From Stigmatella aurantiaca DW4/3-1 (GTDB taxonomy: Bacteria > Myxococcota > Myxococcia > Myxococcales > Myxococcaceae), in assembly GCF_000165485.1 (NCBI RefSeq), contig NC_014623.1, forward strand, positions 6,900,893-6,964,892: a DNA stretch of 64,000 bases, given 5' to 3'. Below, piece after piece: positions 17,846 through 27,028 of this stretch (positions within the stretch are counted from its first letter, which is position 1; every line of letters begins with the position of its first letter). The position numbers and the translations under genes are program-made. The notes below the pieces were generated by a model. It was not told the origin of the DNA and searched no databases. It worked only from the letters and a program-made list of their open reading frames with translations.

Positions 17846-19537
17846 TCAGGCCGGAGCGCTGCCGGCGGCGAGTTCCGGGGCCCGGGGTTTCCAGGTCGCC
17901 TTGGACTGGGCGAGCATGACCCGCCAATCCGGAATGAGGGACGCCTCCGGGATGCTGTAGTGCTTGCGCCACCGCTCCAGGTAGTCCCCCTCCTCCCGCT
18001 GCCACCGCGCATCGTCCCAGCCCAGCTCGGCCTGGCAGATGGAGCGGATGCGGGGCAAGAAGGCCTGCGCCCCCGCCGGGACCAGCAGCCCCAGCCGGAC
18101 ACGCCGCAAGAGCAGGTCATCCAGGTGCACGACCCACTCGGACCGGGCCGCCCACCGCAGCTCGGCCCACAGCACGTTGCTGCCGGGAATGCGCTCCAGC
18201 TCACCCGGGACGGCGGCCTCGATCAGCGCGAGCGCGTCCGCGCCGTACTTGCCCGCCAACCGGCGGCGCTCCTCCTCCGGAACGCGCTCCCACACGCTGC
18301 CCGAGATGTCCATCCGGTTGAGGAGCGGCTGGTTGTGCTTGGGCATCTTGAAGCCAGGCAGACGCTGGCCAGCGGCCTTGAGCGCATCCCGGGCAATCAA
18401 CCGGAACGTCGTGAGCTTTCCGCCGGTCACCGTGATGAGGCCGTTCTCCTCCCAGACGACGTGGTCCCGCGTCTCCTTGGAGGGATCCGACTTGCCCGAG
18501 TTCACCACGGGCCGCACCCCGCTGTAGCTGGAGATGATGTCGTCCAGGGTGATCCCCAACGTGGGGAAGCGCGCCTCCACGGCGGCCATCAGGTAGGCCA
18601 CCTCCTGCGCGGAGATGGAGGGCTCCTGGTCAAGCGGCAGATCGTGATCGAGGTCCGTGGTGCCGACGACCGTCATCCCCTCCCACGGGAAGACGAACAT
18701 CACCCGGTGGTCGATGGGGTGCTGCAAGGTGAAGGCCTCCTTCACCGGCAGCCGCTCCGCGGAGAAGATGAGGTGGCTGCCCCGCAGGGGGCGCATCCGC
18801 GGTGGCGCCTTCACCTGCCGGCGGAGCTGATCCGCCCAGACACCGGTCGCGTTGATGACCACGCGCGCGCGGCACTCGGCCACCTGACCGCTTCCGGCCG
18901 CGTCCCGGACCCGGACCCCCACCACCTGCCCGTTCTCTTGGATCACCTCCGTGGCGGGAGCGTAGGTGAGCACCGTCCCCCCCGCCTCGACCGCCTCTCG
19001 CATGACCCGGAGCACCAGACGGGAGTCATCCGTCTGCGCGTCGTGGTAGCGGAATCCCCCCGCCAACCCATACCGGTCCAGCTGAGGGACCTGCTCTCCG
19101 AACTGCTTCGCGCCGTGGTACTCGTGGTCCCAGCAGCCCGCCAACAAGTCATACGCCAGCAGCCCCACCCCGAAGATCCAGATGCTGGGACGGTCACCCA
19201 CGTAGCTGGCCAACATGAAGTCCAGGCGATCGACGAGTCCCGGCCCTTCCCGGATCAGCCGCTCCCGCTCGCGCACGGCGTGGTAGGTCAGCAGCACGTG
19301 CCCTTGGGCCAAGTAGCGCAAGCCTCCGTGGACCAGCTTGGAGGAGCGGCTGGAGGTTCCCCAGGCGATGTCCTTCTGTTCGACCAGCAGCGCCTTGAGC
19401 CCCGCCCGGGTGGCCTCGCGCAGGATGCCCGCCCCGGTGATGCCCCCTCCCACCACGATGAGATCCCAGGATTGGGAGAGACGGGCCCACATCTCTGCAC
19501 GCGCTTGGCTGCTCGACATATTGCTCATTTTAACCAT
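17846..19537 (-). CDS. glpD: Aerobic glycerol-3-phosphate dehydrogenase
   Basis: FAD-dependent membrane-associated enzyme converting glycerol-3-phosphate to DHAP and feeding electrons to quinone; 563 residues. The N-terminal Rossmann FAD motif is VVGGGITGAGILREATRAG, followed by SSRSSKLVHGGLRYLAQG. FPWEGMTVVGTTD and TVTGGKLTTFR are further conserved GlpD blocks, and a C-terminal DAO-C domain is present. The start used is ATG 19537, but it lies in a palindrome; ATG 19519 is possible. There are no glpF or glpK neighbours, so its carbon source context is not evident. Confidence 0.93.
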   Translation of the reverse strand: MVKMSNMSSSQARAEMWARLSQSWDLIVVGGGITGAGILREATRAGLKALLVEQKDIAWGTSSRSSKLVHGGLRYLAQGHVLLTYHAVRERERLIREGPGLVDRLDFMLASYVGDRPSIWIFGVGLLAYDLLAGCWDHEYHGAKQFGEQVPQLDRYGLAGGFRYHDAQTDDSRLVLRVMREAVEAGGTVLTYAPATEVIQENGQVVGVRVRDAAGSGQVAECRARVVINATGVWADQLRRQVKAPPRMRPLRGSHLIFSAERLPVKEAFTLQHPIDHRVMFVFPWEGMTVVGTTDLDHDLPLDQEPSISAQEVAYLMAAVEARFPTLGITLDDIISSYSGVRPVVNSGKSDPSKETRDHVVWEENGLITVTGGKLTTFRLIARDALKAAGQRLPGFKMPKHNQPLLNRMDISGSVWERVPEEERRRLAGKYGADALALIEAAVPGELERIPGSNVLWAELRWAARSEWVVHLDDLLLRRVRLGLLVPAGAQAFLPRIRSICQAELGWDDARWQREEGDYLERWRKHYSIPEASLIPDWRVMLAQSKATWKPRAPELAAGSAPA

Positions 19538-19549
19538 CTGCCCAGATGG
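19534..19549. promoter_or_regulatory. Palindrome covering the glpD start codon
   Basis: CCATCTG-cc-CAGATGG is a perfect inverted repeat spanning the ATG of glpD (19535-19537). As DNA it could be a repressor operator; as RNA it would hide the start codon in a hairpin. If real translation starts at 19519, it may be a leader operator instead. Confidence 0.35.
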
Positions 19550-19632
19550 GCGTCATGCCGCCCGACAGATACATCGTTCCGCTGAAAATAGTGTGGAGAA
19601 GATGTGTTGCGCGCCGGTCGCTCCTGACCCGG

Positions 19633-21360
19633 TCAAGGCGCTCCCGGTCCTTCACTGGACACGTCCATCCGGTCGAATGCCCGGCCCAAGGCCATCACCC
19701 CCAGCCAGATCTCCAGGAGCAGTCCTCCGGCCGCCGTGAGCCCTGCCACGGGCAAGGCCCACACGCCCAGCCAAACCTCCAGCGTGAAGCCCACCAGGGC
19801 CGCCGCGATCGCCGCGGGCAGCAGCCCTCCGAGGAGCACCACCAACGTGCCGGCCAGCATCAGCAGCCGCTGGCCCAGGGCCTCGATTCCCCCTCGCGCC
19901 CGCTCTCCGTCCGCGGGCAGCCACGCCGGAAAGAGCACCACCGCGGCGTTCTGAACGAACAGCCCGCCCAGGCTCACCGCTGGCAGCAACAGCATCAGCC
20001 CCAACCCCGCCGCTACCCAAAGCTCGGTGCTCCAACGGCCGGGCATGTCCCCCGCCAGGACCAAGGCGAGCCCCAGCAGACCGATCTGCATGACCGCCAG
20101 CAACAAGCCGGGCGCGAGCAGCTCCGCCACCACCACTTGACGCCCGGTCAAGGGCATCGCCCGGAGCAAGTCGAGCTTCGGCAGGTCCATGCGCAGATCC
20201 GAGCGGAAGGAGCCCGGCCCGATGAACGTGAGCAAGACCGCGAGCCCCAGGTAGACGCTCGCCACCGTCTGGCGGGCCCCCGCGAGCGCTTCCGGCAGGA
20301 ATATCGCCACCCCCAAGGGAAACAGCAGGCCGAGCACGGCCAGGGTGAAGAGGATGTCGATGCCGCCCATTCGCCGCGCCGCGATGAGGTTCTTCCACAG
20401 CAGCGCCACCTCGGGACGCCCGGACGGCTTGAGGCGGAAGAAGGGCGCACGCAGGACGATGTGACCCACCCGGGCCAGCCGCTTGCCCCGCTGGAGCGAC
20501 AATTCCTCCGCGCGGGTGACCACCACCTCTTCGAAGGGAACGATGAGCGCCAAGATCCCGAGGTAGTGCACCCCGAGCAGCCCCAGCGCCAGGGGCAGCT
20601 CGTGGAGAAACGCACGGCCTCCCGCCGCCAGGGGCAGCGCGACCAACAACCTGCCCGGCCAGAAGGCGGCTTGGAGCGCCGAGCCCTCGAGCAAGGCGGA
20701 GAACCACTCCCGTAGCTGCTTCTCGCTGGTGACTTCCTCTGGGAACGGGTGGGCCAGGACCGCCGAATACACCGAGACCCCCAACGCCCCCAGCAGCACC
20801 GCCAGGACCGTCCATCGCAGCACGGCCCCCCGCCACCCCCACCGCGCCAGCCGCGTCCTCAAGAAGGAGACGGCCACCACGTGAAGGTTGACGGTCACGA
20901 ACGTCACCAGCGCCCCGAGAAAGAACAGCACGGGGGTTGGACTCACCCAGCGGCCCATGAAGAACGTGGAGAAGAAGGCCCCGACCACCGCCCCGAACAC
21001 CCCTCGCGCCAGCTTGTAGTGCACGAGCGCCCGCCGGCTGACGGGGGCGGGAAAGAGCTGCTGGATCTCCATCTCGGAGAAGGTGACCGCGGGCCGGTCC
21101 TGCCCCAGGGCCCACGCGGACACCAGCGTCACCATCATCATGCCCGCCAGCGAAAACTCCGCCAGCTCATGCGCCTCGGGCGAGAGCGCCTCCGAGCGCG
21201 AATCCAGGTTCAATCGCCGCAGGAAGAAGGAGTAGAGGTAGACGCCGCCCGCCACCAAGCCAAGCACGTATTTGGGCTGGCGCAGACGCTCCACCTGCTT
21301 GCGCACCCGGTTGCGCAAGGAGGCCCACCACAGAAACGCCACCGCGCGTGGAAAGCTCAC
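19633..21360 (-). CDS. ABC transporter permease (multi-pass exporter subunit)
   Basis: About 575 residues from a GTG at 21360 that overlaps the TGA of the ATPase gene (GTGA). There are many hydrophobic segments in two blocks, separated near the middle by a cytoplasmic region (GRPEVALLWKNLIAARR), typical of large ABC-2-like exporter subunits. Substrate is unknown. An upstream in-frame extension of 48 residues is a shadow of the ATPase gene. The pair ends the run of genes that begins with the chemosensory operon. Confidence 0.85.
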   Translation of the reverse strand: MSFPRAVAFLWWASLRNRVRKQVERLRQPKYVLGLVAGGVYLYSFFLRRLNLDSRSEALSPEAHELAEFSLAGMMMVTLVSAWALGQDRPAVTFSEMEIQQLFPAPVSRRALVHYKLARGVFGAVVGAFFSTFFMGRWVSPTPVLFFLGALVTFVTVNLHVVAVSFLRTRLARWGWRGAVLRWTVLAVLLGALGVSVYSAVLAHPFPEEVTSEKQLREWFSALLEGSALQAAFWPGRLLVALPLAAGGRAFLHELPLALGLLGVHYLGILALIVPFEEVVVTRAEELSLQRGKRLARVGHIVLRAPFFRLKPSGRPEVALLWKNLIAARRMGGIDILFTLAVLGLLFPLGVAIFLPEALAGARQTVASVYLGLAVLLTFIGPGSFRSDLRMDLPKLDLLRAMPLTGRQVVVAELLAPGLLLAVMQIGLLGLALVLAGDMPGRWSTELWVAAGLGLMLLLPAVSLGGLFVQNAAVVLFPAWLPADGERARGGIEALGQRLLMLAGTLVVLLGGLLPAAIAAALVGFTLEVWLGVWALPVAGLTAAGGLLLEIWLGVMALGRAFDRMDVSSEGPGAP

Positions 21361-22091
21361 GGCTTGGACGCGCTCGTGATGCGGATGAAGAGCTCCTCCA
21401 ACGAGGCGCTCCCGCCTTCCATCCCCGTGAGCTGCGCACGGATCTCCGCCAAGCTCCCCAGCGCCACCGCGCGCCCCCCCGCGATGACGAGGATGCGGTG
21501 GCACAGCTCCTCCACCAGCGGCAGCAGGTGCGAGGAGAGCACCAGCGCCGCCCCCCGCTCCGCCCGCTCGCGCAGGGAGATCTTCATGCGCCGGATGCCG
21601 AGCGGATCCAGCCCCGTGAGCGGCTCGTCCAGGAGAATGAGCCGAGGCTTGTGGAGAAAGCCGCAGGCAATGGACAGCTTCTGTTTCATGCCCCGGGAGA
21701 GCTCTCCGGGAAGCGCCCGCTCCTTGCCCTCGAGCTCCATCTCCGCCAGCAACGCCCGCGCCGGAGGCTCCCAGTCCTCCACGCCGTACAGCCGCGCCAC
21801 GAAGTTCAGATGCTCCCAGACGGTGAGGTACTCGAAGAGCCGCGGCTCGTCCGGCAGGAACGCCAAGGTCTGCTTGGCCTCCACGGGCGACTGCGCCATG
21901 TCATGGCCCGCCACCACCACGCGGCCAGAGGAGACAGGGAGAATGCCCGCCAGGCAGCGCAGCGTGGAGGTTTTTCCCGCCCCGTTGGGCCCCACCAGCC
22001 CCAGCACCTCCCCCGGCGCCACCCGGAAATTCAACCCCTGGACGGCCTTCACGGCGCCATAGGTCTTCTCCAGGGCCTCCACCTTCAACAT
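21357..22091 (-). CDS. ABC transporter ATP-binding protein
   Basis: 244 residues from ATG 22091. It has Walker A GPNGAGKTST, the Q-loop region QTLAFLPDEP, a signature helix LSRGMKQKLSIA, Walker B LILLDEPLTGLD and an H-loop SSHLL. The signature and short length fit exporter ATPases of the ABC-2 type. Coupled by a GTGA overlap to the permease gene downstream, and 80 bases after cheY. Confidence 0.93.
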   Translation of the reverse strand: MLKVEALEKTYGAVKAVQGLNFRVAPGEVLGLVGPNGAGKTSTLRCLAGILPVSSGRVVVAGHDMAQSPVEAKQTLAFLPDEPRLFEYLTVWEHLNFVARLYGVEDWEPPARALLAEMELEGKERALPGELSRGMKQKLSIACGFLHKPRLILLDEPLTGLDPLGIRRMKISLRERAERGAALVLSSHLLPLVEELCHRILVIAGGRAVALGSLAEIRAQLTGMEGGSASLEELFIRITSASKP

Positions 22092-22171
22092 GGCCACGGT
22101 GGGCCTTGATGGAGGAAGGACGGAGATGGGCCCTTCTTCTTGAAAATCGGACGAGGTCACCAGCATCCCGG

Positions 22172-22549
22172 TCAGTGCAGGTTGAGCAGCTCTTTCACCG
22201 TGTCGAGCACCACCTTCGACTGCACGGGCTTGACGAGGTACGCGCTCGCCCCCAGGGCCATGGCGCGCTCACGGTCCGCCACCGCCCCTTCCGTGGTGAT
22301 GACCACGATGGGCACCTTCCGGTTCTCCGCCGTCTGCCGGATGTGGCTGATCAGCTTGAGCCCGTCCATCAGCGGCATGTTGATGTCGGTGAGGATCAGG
22401 TCGAACTCGCCCTGAGTGAACTTCTTGAGCCCCTCGGCCCCGTCCTCGGCCTCGGTGCAGACGACGCCCCCCAGCCGCTGCAGCGCGTGCATCAGGCTGC
22501 GCCGCATCGCCAGGGAGTCATCGATCACCAGCGCCTTGATCTGCGTCAT
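22172..22549 (-). CDS. cheY: CheY-like response regulator (distal)
   Basis: Single receiver domain of 125 residues from ATG 22549 (MTQIKALVIDDSLAMRRSL). The acidic pocket is DD in VIDDS, the phospho-Asp is in LILTDINMP, the Thr is in VVITTEG and the Lys is in YLVKPV. No output domain, so it acts by protein contact. It is the last chemosensory gene, 42 bases after cheB, and one of two CheY proteins in the cluster. The target could be a motor, a kinase, or the ABC system next door. Confidence 0.92.
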   Translation of the reverse strand: MTQIKALVIDDSLAMRRSLMHALQRLGGVVCTEAEDGAEGLKKFTQGEFDLILTDINMPLMDGLKLISHIRQTAENRKVPIVVITTEGAVADRERAMALGASAYLVKPVQSKVVLDTVKELLNLH

Positions 22550-22591
22550 GGCCGTAATAATACCACCAGGCTCCCCCATGGGCGTGGCCGT

Positions 22592-23641
22592 TCACTCGGG
22601 CGCCGAGCGGCGGCGCCGGGCGCGCACCACCAGCGCCGGGCCGATCTTTCCCAGGGGAAGCACCCGCCGCACCACACCGGTGGCGATGACTTCCTGAGGC
22701 ATCCCGAAAACCACCGCCGTCTCCTCGGCCTCCGCCCAGACCTCTCCGCCCGCGCGGTGGATCTGCCGTGCCCCCTCGCTCCCATCCGAACCCATCCCCG
22801 TCAGCACCACCGCCAGGGACTTGTCCCCCAAGAACCGCGCGATGCTCGCGAAGAGCCGGTCCGCCGAAGGCGCATACCGGTCCCCCGGCCCCTGGGGCGG
22901 AACACTCAGCTCCAGCCGCCCCGCCCGCTCCTCGAGCACCATGTGCCGGCCTCCCGGGGCGATGTAGACGTGGCCGGGCAGGAGGCGGTCTCCCTCGCCG
23001 GCTTCCGTGACCGTGAATGGCCCGATGCGATCCAACCGCTCCGCGAAAGCCCGGGTGAACTGGGCGGGCATGTGCTGACAGACGAGCACACACGGCGTGG
23101 GCTCCACCGCGAGCGCCTCCAGCAGGCGCTGTACCGCGGGAGGCCCTCCCGTGGAGGCGGCCACCGCCACGACGAAGGGGGGTTGCTCGGTGGTGCCCAG
23201 GGCCCGCTGCACCGCCTCGCGCTGGGAGCTTCGCGAGCGGGCGAACCGCGAGGCCCGGACCTTCTCCAGCAATTCCACGCGCAGGCTCTCGAGGGCCTCG
23301 GCGGTGGCCTTCTGGGGCTTGGCGATGAAGTCGAAGGCCCCCAGCTCCAGCGCCTTGAAGACGTCCGTCTGGTGGGAATAGCTGGAGATGACGATGACCG
23401 GCGTGGGCGCCGTGCCGCGCAGCAGCCGCAGGAAGGTGTAGCCACCCAGCCGGGGCATCTCCAGATCCACCGTCACCACGTCCGGGTGCAGCTCCAGCAC
23501 CTTGCGCAGCCCCTCCTCGCCGTGCTCCGCCTCGCCCACGACCTCCACATCCAGCGCGGAGGCCAACAGCTGGGTCAGCGTCCGCCGGTTCTGTGCCGAA
23601 TCGTCGATGACGAGCACCCGGATGGGGGCGCGCGCGGTCAT
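22592..23641 (-). CDS. cheB: Chemotaxis methylesterase CheB
   Basis: 349 residues: N-terminal receiver (VIDDSAQNRR; phospho-Asp59 in VTVDLEMP), a linker, then a CheB catalytic domain with AASTGGPP (catalytic Ser), CQHMP (His) and LTGMGSDG (Asp). It removes methyl groups from, or deamidates, chemoreceptors when phosphorylated by CheA. Its ATG overlaps the cheR stop (ATGA, 23638-23641). It implies that a methylated receptor is encoded elsewhere, since none is in this cluster. Confidence 0.95.
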   Translation of the reverse strand: MTARAPIRVLVIDDSAQNRRTLTQLLASALDVEVVGEAEHGEEGLRKVLELHPDVVTVDLEMPRLGGYTFLRLLRGTAPTPVIVISSYSHQTDVFKALELGAFDFIAKPQKATAEALESLRVELLEKVRASRFARSRSSQREAVQRALGTTEQPPFVVAVAASTGGPPAVQRLLEALAVEPTPCVLVCQHMPAQFTRAFAERLDRIGPFTVTEAGEGDRLLPGHVYIAPGGRHMVLEERAGRLELSVPPQGPGDRYAPSADRLFASIARFLGDKSLAVVLTGMGSDGSEGARQIHRAGGEVWAEAEETAVVFGMPQEVIATGVVRRVLPLGKIGPALVVRARRRRSAPE

Positions 23642-24516
23642 CCGCCCACCTTCGAGGGCAGCATGGGCCGTCGGTACGCCAGGTCTCCCCGCAGGTGCAC
23701 CAGTTCGAAGTCCGCGCCCAGGTTGAGCAGGTTCTCCGAGTGCCCCAGCATCAAATAGCCCCCCGGCACCAGCCGCTCATTGAAGATGCGCAGCAGGCGC
23801 CGGCGCGCGGGAAGATCGAAGTAGATCATCACGTTGCGGCAGAAGATGACGTCCATGCGCGGCACCAACTGGTAGGACTCCTCGTCCAGCAGGTTCAGGT
23901 GCCCGAAGGAGACCCACGCGCGCACCTCATCGCGCACCCGGACCTTGTTGCCCGCCAGCGGCACGAAGAAGCGCGACACCATCTCCGGCGGCGTCGTCCG
24001 CAAAGAGGAGGGGCCGTACTCCGCGCGTCGCGCCGTGGTCAGCACGCGGCGGGAGATGTCCGTGCCGTAGACTTCCACATCCCAGCCCTCGAAGCGGCGG
24101 CTGTCGCGCAGCAGCATCGCGATGGTGTAGGCCTCCTCCCCGGTGGAGCACCCCGCCGACCAGATCCGCAGGCGCCGGACCGAGGCGTTGCGCTGCTGGA
24201 GCAGGGGCAGCAGCTCCTCGGTGAAGGCATTGAGCTGGGCCATCTCCCGGAAGAAATAGGTCTCGTGCGTGGTGAGCGCCTCGACGGCCGCCTCCAGCTC
24301 CGCGCGGCGCTGCGCGTCGTAGCGCAGGTAGCGGTGGTAGGCGGAGAAGTCGGAGATCCCCAGCGCCTCCAGCCTCGGCCACAAGCGCCGCTCCATCACG
24401 AACTTCATGTCCTCGCGCATGAGGATGCCGCAGTGGGCGTACACGTGGTCCCGAAGCAGCCGGAATTCCTCCGCGGTCATCTCAGGCCGGTCCTCGTCGT
24501 TGAAGTGTGGTGACAC
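23638..24516 (-). CDS. cheR: Chemotaxis methyltransferase CheR
   Basis: 292 residues from GTG 24516, 17 bases after the HEAT gene stop; the frame upstream is a shadow. It has the N-terminal CheR-N helical domain (MTAEEFRLLRDHVYAHCGI), THETYFFRE, the SAM-binding segment IWSAGCSTGEEAYTIAMLL, and FCRNVMIYFD. It methylates glutamates of chemoreceptors using S-adenosylmethionine. No TPR extension is visible. Confidence 0.95.
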   Translation of the reverse strand: MSPHFNDEDRPEMTAEEFRLLRDHVYAHCGILMREDMKFVMERRLWPRLEALGISDFSAYHRYLRYDAQRRAELEAAVEALTTHETYFFREMAQLNAFTEELLPLLQQRNASVRRLRIWSAGCSTGEEAYTIAMLLRDSRRFEGWDVEVYGTDISRRVLTTARRAEYGPSSLRTTPPEMVSRFFVPLAGNKVRVRDEVRAWVSFGHLNLLDEESYQLVPRMDVIFCRNVMIYFDLPARRRLLRIFNERLVPGGYLMLGHSENLLNLGADFELVHLRGDLAYRRPMLPSKVGG

Positions 24517-24533
24517 CCGAGCCCCCCGTCCCC

Positions 24534-26510
24534 TCAACGCCGTGACAGCCGGTCCGCCGCATCCGACAGCGCCCGACGGGCCAGTGTGTCCTGCTCGGCT
24601 TCGAGTGCGATCCGCACCGCGTTCAGACACTCTTTTCCTCCTGAATCTCCCAGGACCCTTGCCGCCGCGGCCCGCACGTCCCACCCCGAATGGCCGAGCA
24701 ACTCGATGGCCAAGGCCACCCCTTCCGCGGAGACCGCCCCCGCCTGGAGCGCGGCCTTGACCACCTCCGCGTCGGCGTGGTGCGCGGCCTCACGCAGAAC
24801 ATCCGGCCGGACGATGCTGATGCGCGCCAACGCCCGCACGGCCCGGCCCGCCAGCGCTCCATCCGGGTGAGTCACCAGAACCTCCAGGTCGGGTACACGC
24901 TCGGTGGTTCCACACTCGCCCAGCGCCTCCACTGCGGCCAGTTGGACTGCGATGTCTTCGTCTTGAAGCGCCCTCTTGAGCAGCGCGCTGGCGAGCTTGT
25001 CCCCCACCCGCCCCACCGCCCGCGCCCCGGCCGCCCGAACCCGGGAAGACTCGTCCACCAGCGCTCCGCGCGCCAGCTCCAGTCCCACGGACGGGTCCAC
25101 ATCCACCGCGGCATCCAGGGCCGCGGCGCGCAGCAAAGGCTCCGCGTCGCGCGCCAGCCGCCGCAGCGTGGGCAGCGCCGTCACGCCTCCCGCATGGGCG
25201 AAGGCCGCCACCGCCGCTGGTGAGGGGTGCCGCTCCATCGCCTCTTCCAATCCCCGGAGGACGGCCTCGCGGCAGCCCCCGGACAGAACGCCCAGCGCCC
25301 GGACCGCGGCCCCCGCCAGCGCGGGCTCATCGAGCAACATGACCAGCGGCCTCACCGCATCCTGCGACTGCGTGCGGCCCAGCGCCTTCACCGCCACCGC
25401 GCGCAGGTCGTCCTCGGCCCACTCCAAGAGCGCGCTCAGCGCGGGGACATACGAGGGATCCGCCAGCTCCAGCAAAGCCTGGGCGGCGGCGGCCCGCGCG
25501 GGCAGGGACAGCTCCGCCATGCGCCCGAGCAGCTCCCGGCCCGCGTCGGAGCCCAACCGGGACAGGGTGCGGATGACTTCGCGCAGCAGCCGGTCCTCGC
25601 GCGCCGCCTCCGCCACCTGGACGGCGAGCGAGGCCTCTCGCAGGGCTCCCGCGGCCACCAGCGCCCCCGCGCGCAAGGAGACCTCTTCGGCCTCGAAGGC
25701 CTTGGACACGAACGCCACGGCCTCCGGGAGCCGCTTGAGCGCGGTGCGCACCTCGATGTCGATCTCCGAGCGCAGGGAGGCATCCACCACCCCCACCTGG
25801 GTGCCGAGCGCCGAGAGCGCCGCCTCCCGGGTGGCGCGGGACTCGTGGCTCAACCCCCGGATGATGAGCTCCGTGGCGGCCATCTGGGGAATGAGCCCCA
25901 GGACCCGGTAAGCACTGCGGCGCAGCTGGGGCTCCGTGAGCATCGGCACCACGACCGGCAGCGGCGGGGGCCACTGGAGCTGCGCGAGCGCCTCCAGCGC
26001 GGCCAGCCGCAGCAGCGCCGAGGGCTCCTTCAGCAGGTGCTCCACGGCACGGGCCCCCACCTCGGAGCCCACGTGTCCCAGGGCCTCCACCGCGGAGACG
26101 CGGACGTTGAGGTCCGGATCCGCCAGCGCCCCCACCAGCGCCCCCTCCGCGCTGCGGCGCCCCAACTGGCCGAGGATGTCCGCGGCGAACTTGCGCTGGT
26201 CCGGATCGGCATGGGCGAGCAGCCGGACCAACGGCGCCACCGAAGCGTCTCCCAGCCCCACCAGCGCCTCGGCCGCCGCGTTGCGCGCGCCCGTCTCCCC
26301 GCGCTCTCCCAGGACGGACACCAGCCGGCTGGCCACCTCTCCCGGCGCAGGCAACCGCCGGAGGCCTTCCGCGGCGGCGCGGCGCACGCGCCAACTCTCG
26401 TCGTGCAAGCCCGTGATGAGCGCCTCGAGCGTGCCCTTCCCCGCCGGGTCCAGCCCCAGCACCGTCTGGTAGCGCACTTCCTCTTCTTGAAGAGAGTGGG
26501 CGTTGGTCAC
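24534..26510 (-). CDS. HEAT-repeat protein of the chemosensory operon
   Basis: 658 residues from GTG 26510, which overlaps the cheW stop (GTGA). Nearly the whole protein is HEAT/PBS-lyase-like helical repeats (e.g. LITGLHDESWRVRRAAAEGL, LVGALADPDLNVRVSAVEAL), about 20 units of ~31 residues. Such solenoids are protein-binding scaffolds. HEAT-repeat proteins accompany some other myxobacterial Che systems, so it may tether the signalling array or an output partner. The exact role is unknown. Confidence 0.88.
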   Translation of the reverse strand: MTNAHSLQEEEVRYQTVLGLDPAGKGTLEALITGLHDESWRVRRAAAEGLRRLPAPGEVASRLVSVLGERGETGARNAAAEALVGLGDASVAPLVRLLAHADPDQRKFAADILGQLGRRSAEGALVGALADPDLNVRVSAVEALGHVGSEVGARAVEHLLKEPSALLRLAALEALAQLQWPPPLPVVVPMLTEPQLRRSAYRVLGLIPQMAATELIIRGLSHESRATREAALSALGTQVGVVDASLRSEIDIEVRTALKRLPEAVAFVSKAFEAEEVSLRAGALVAAGALREASLAVQVAEAAREDRLLREVIRTLSRLGSDAGRELLGRMAELSLPARAAAAQALLELADPSYVPALSALLEWAEDDLRAVAVKALGRTQSQDAVRPLVMLLDEPALAGAAVRALGVLSGGCREAVLRGLEEAMERHPSPAAVAAFAHAGGVTALPTLRRLARDAEPLLRAAALDAAVDVDPSVGLELARGALVDESSRVRAAGARAVGRVGDKLASALLKRALQDEDIAVQLAAVEALGECGTTERVPDLEVLVTHPDGALAGRAVRALARISIVRPDVLREAAHHADAEVVKAALQAGAVSAEGVALAIELLGHSGWDVRAAAARVLGDSGGKECLNAVRIALEAEQDTLARRALSDAADRLSRR

Positions 26511-27028
26511 GCGACCCCTCCCGGTCTCAACGCTTCGCGCTCGACCTCCATGCGCAGCAGGGCCTTGATGTCCAGCAGCAACCGGGCGCGCTCCGGCGGA
26601 CCGCAGACGCCCACCACGAACGGCGCCCGTCCTGGAGACAGCAGCGCGGGGGCGGGTTTGATGTCGCTGCGGCGCACCCGCATCACCTCCGTCACGCGAT
26701 CCACCCTCAACGCCAGCCTCCGCTTGCCCAGCAAGCAGACCAGCAGCCGCGTCCGCTCGGACAGCGGCCCCGCCGAGAGGCTCAGCCGCTGCCTCAAATC
26801 CACCACCGGCAACAAGGCCCCCCTCACGTGCAGCATGCCCTCCACGAACGCGGGGGCATGCGGAACGGCGATGACCCGCTGAGGTGGGAGAATCTCCTCC
26901 ACGCGCATGATGTCGACGGCGTACTCCTCTTTGCCCACCAGGAAGGAGCACAGCTGGACGATGGGATCCTTCCCCACGGCGCCTTCCGGCAGCAGCCTTC
27001 GGGAGGACAGGTTCGCGGGCTCCCTCAT
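26507..27028 (-). CDS. cheW: CheW coupling protein (second copy)
   Basis: 173 residues from ATG 27028, overlapping the previous cheW stop (ATGA). CheW fold features: IVQLCSFLVGKEEYAVDIMR, VPHAPAFVEGMLHVRGALLP, VVDLRQRL and later VGVCGPPERARLLLDI. It links receptors to CheA. Two different CheW paralogues suggest coupling to two receptor types or an enlarged array. Confidence 0.92.
   Translation of the reverse strand: MREPANLSSRRLLPEGAVGKDPIVQLCSFLVGKEEYAVDIMRVEEILPPQRVIAVPHAPAFVEGMLHVRGALLPVVDLRQRLSLSAGPLSERTRLLVCLLGKRRLALRVDRVTEVMRVRRSDIKPAPALLSPGRAPFVVGVCGPPERARLLLDIKALLRMEVEREALRPGGVA

Noticed and set aside
22106-23758. A 550-residue plus-strand frame over cheB
   Set aside because: Antisense shadow of cheY, cheB and the end of cheR, rich in His, Arg and Gly as expected for the wrong strand.
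25227-26882. A 551-residue plus-strand frame over the HEAT and cheW genes
   Set aside because: Antisense shadow with Arg/Gln/His-rich sequence; the minus strand has clear HEAT repeats.
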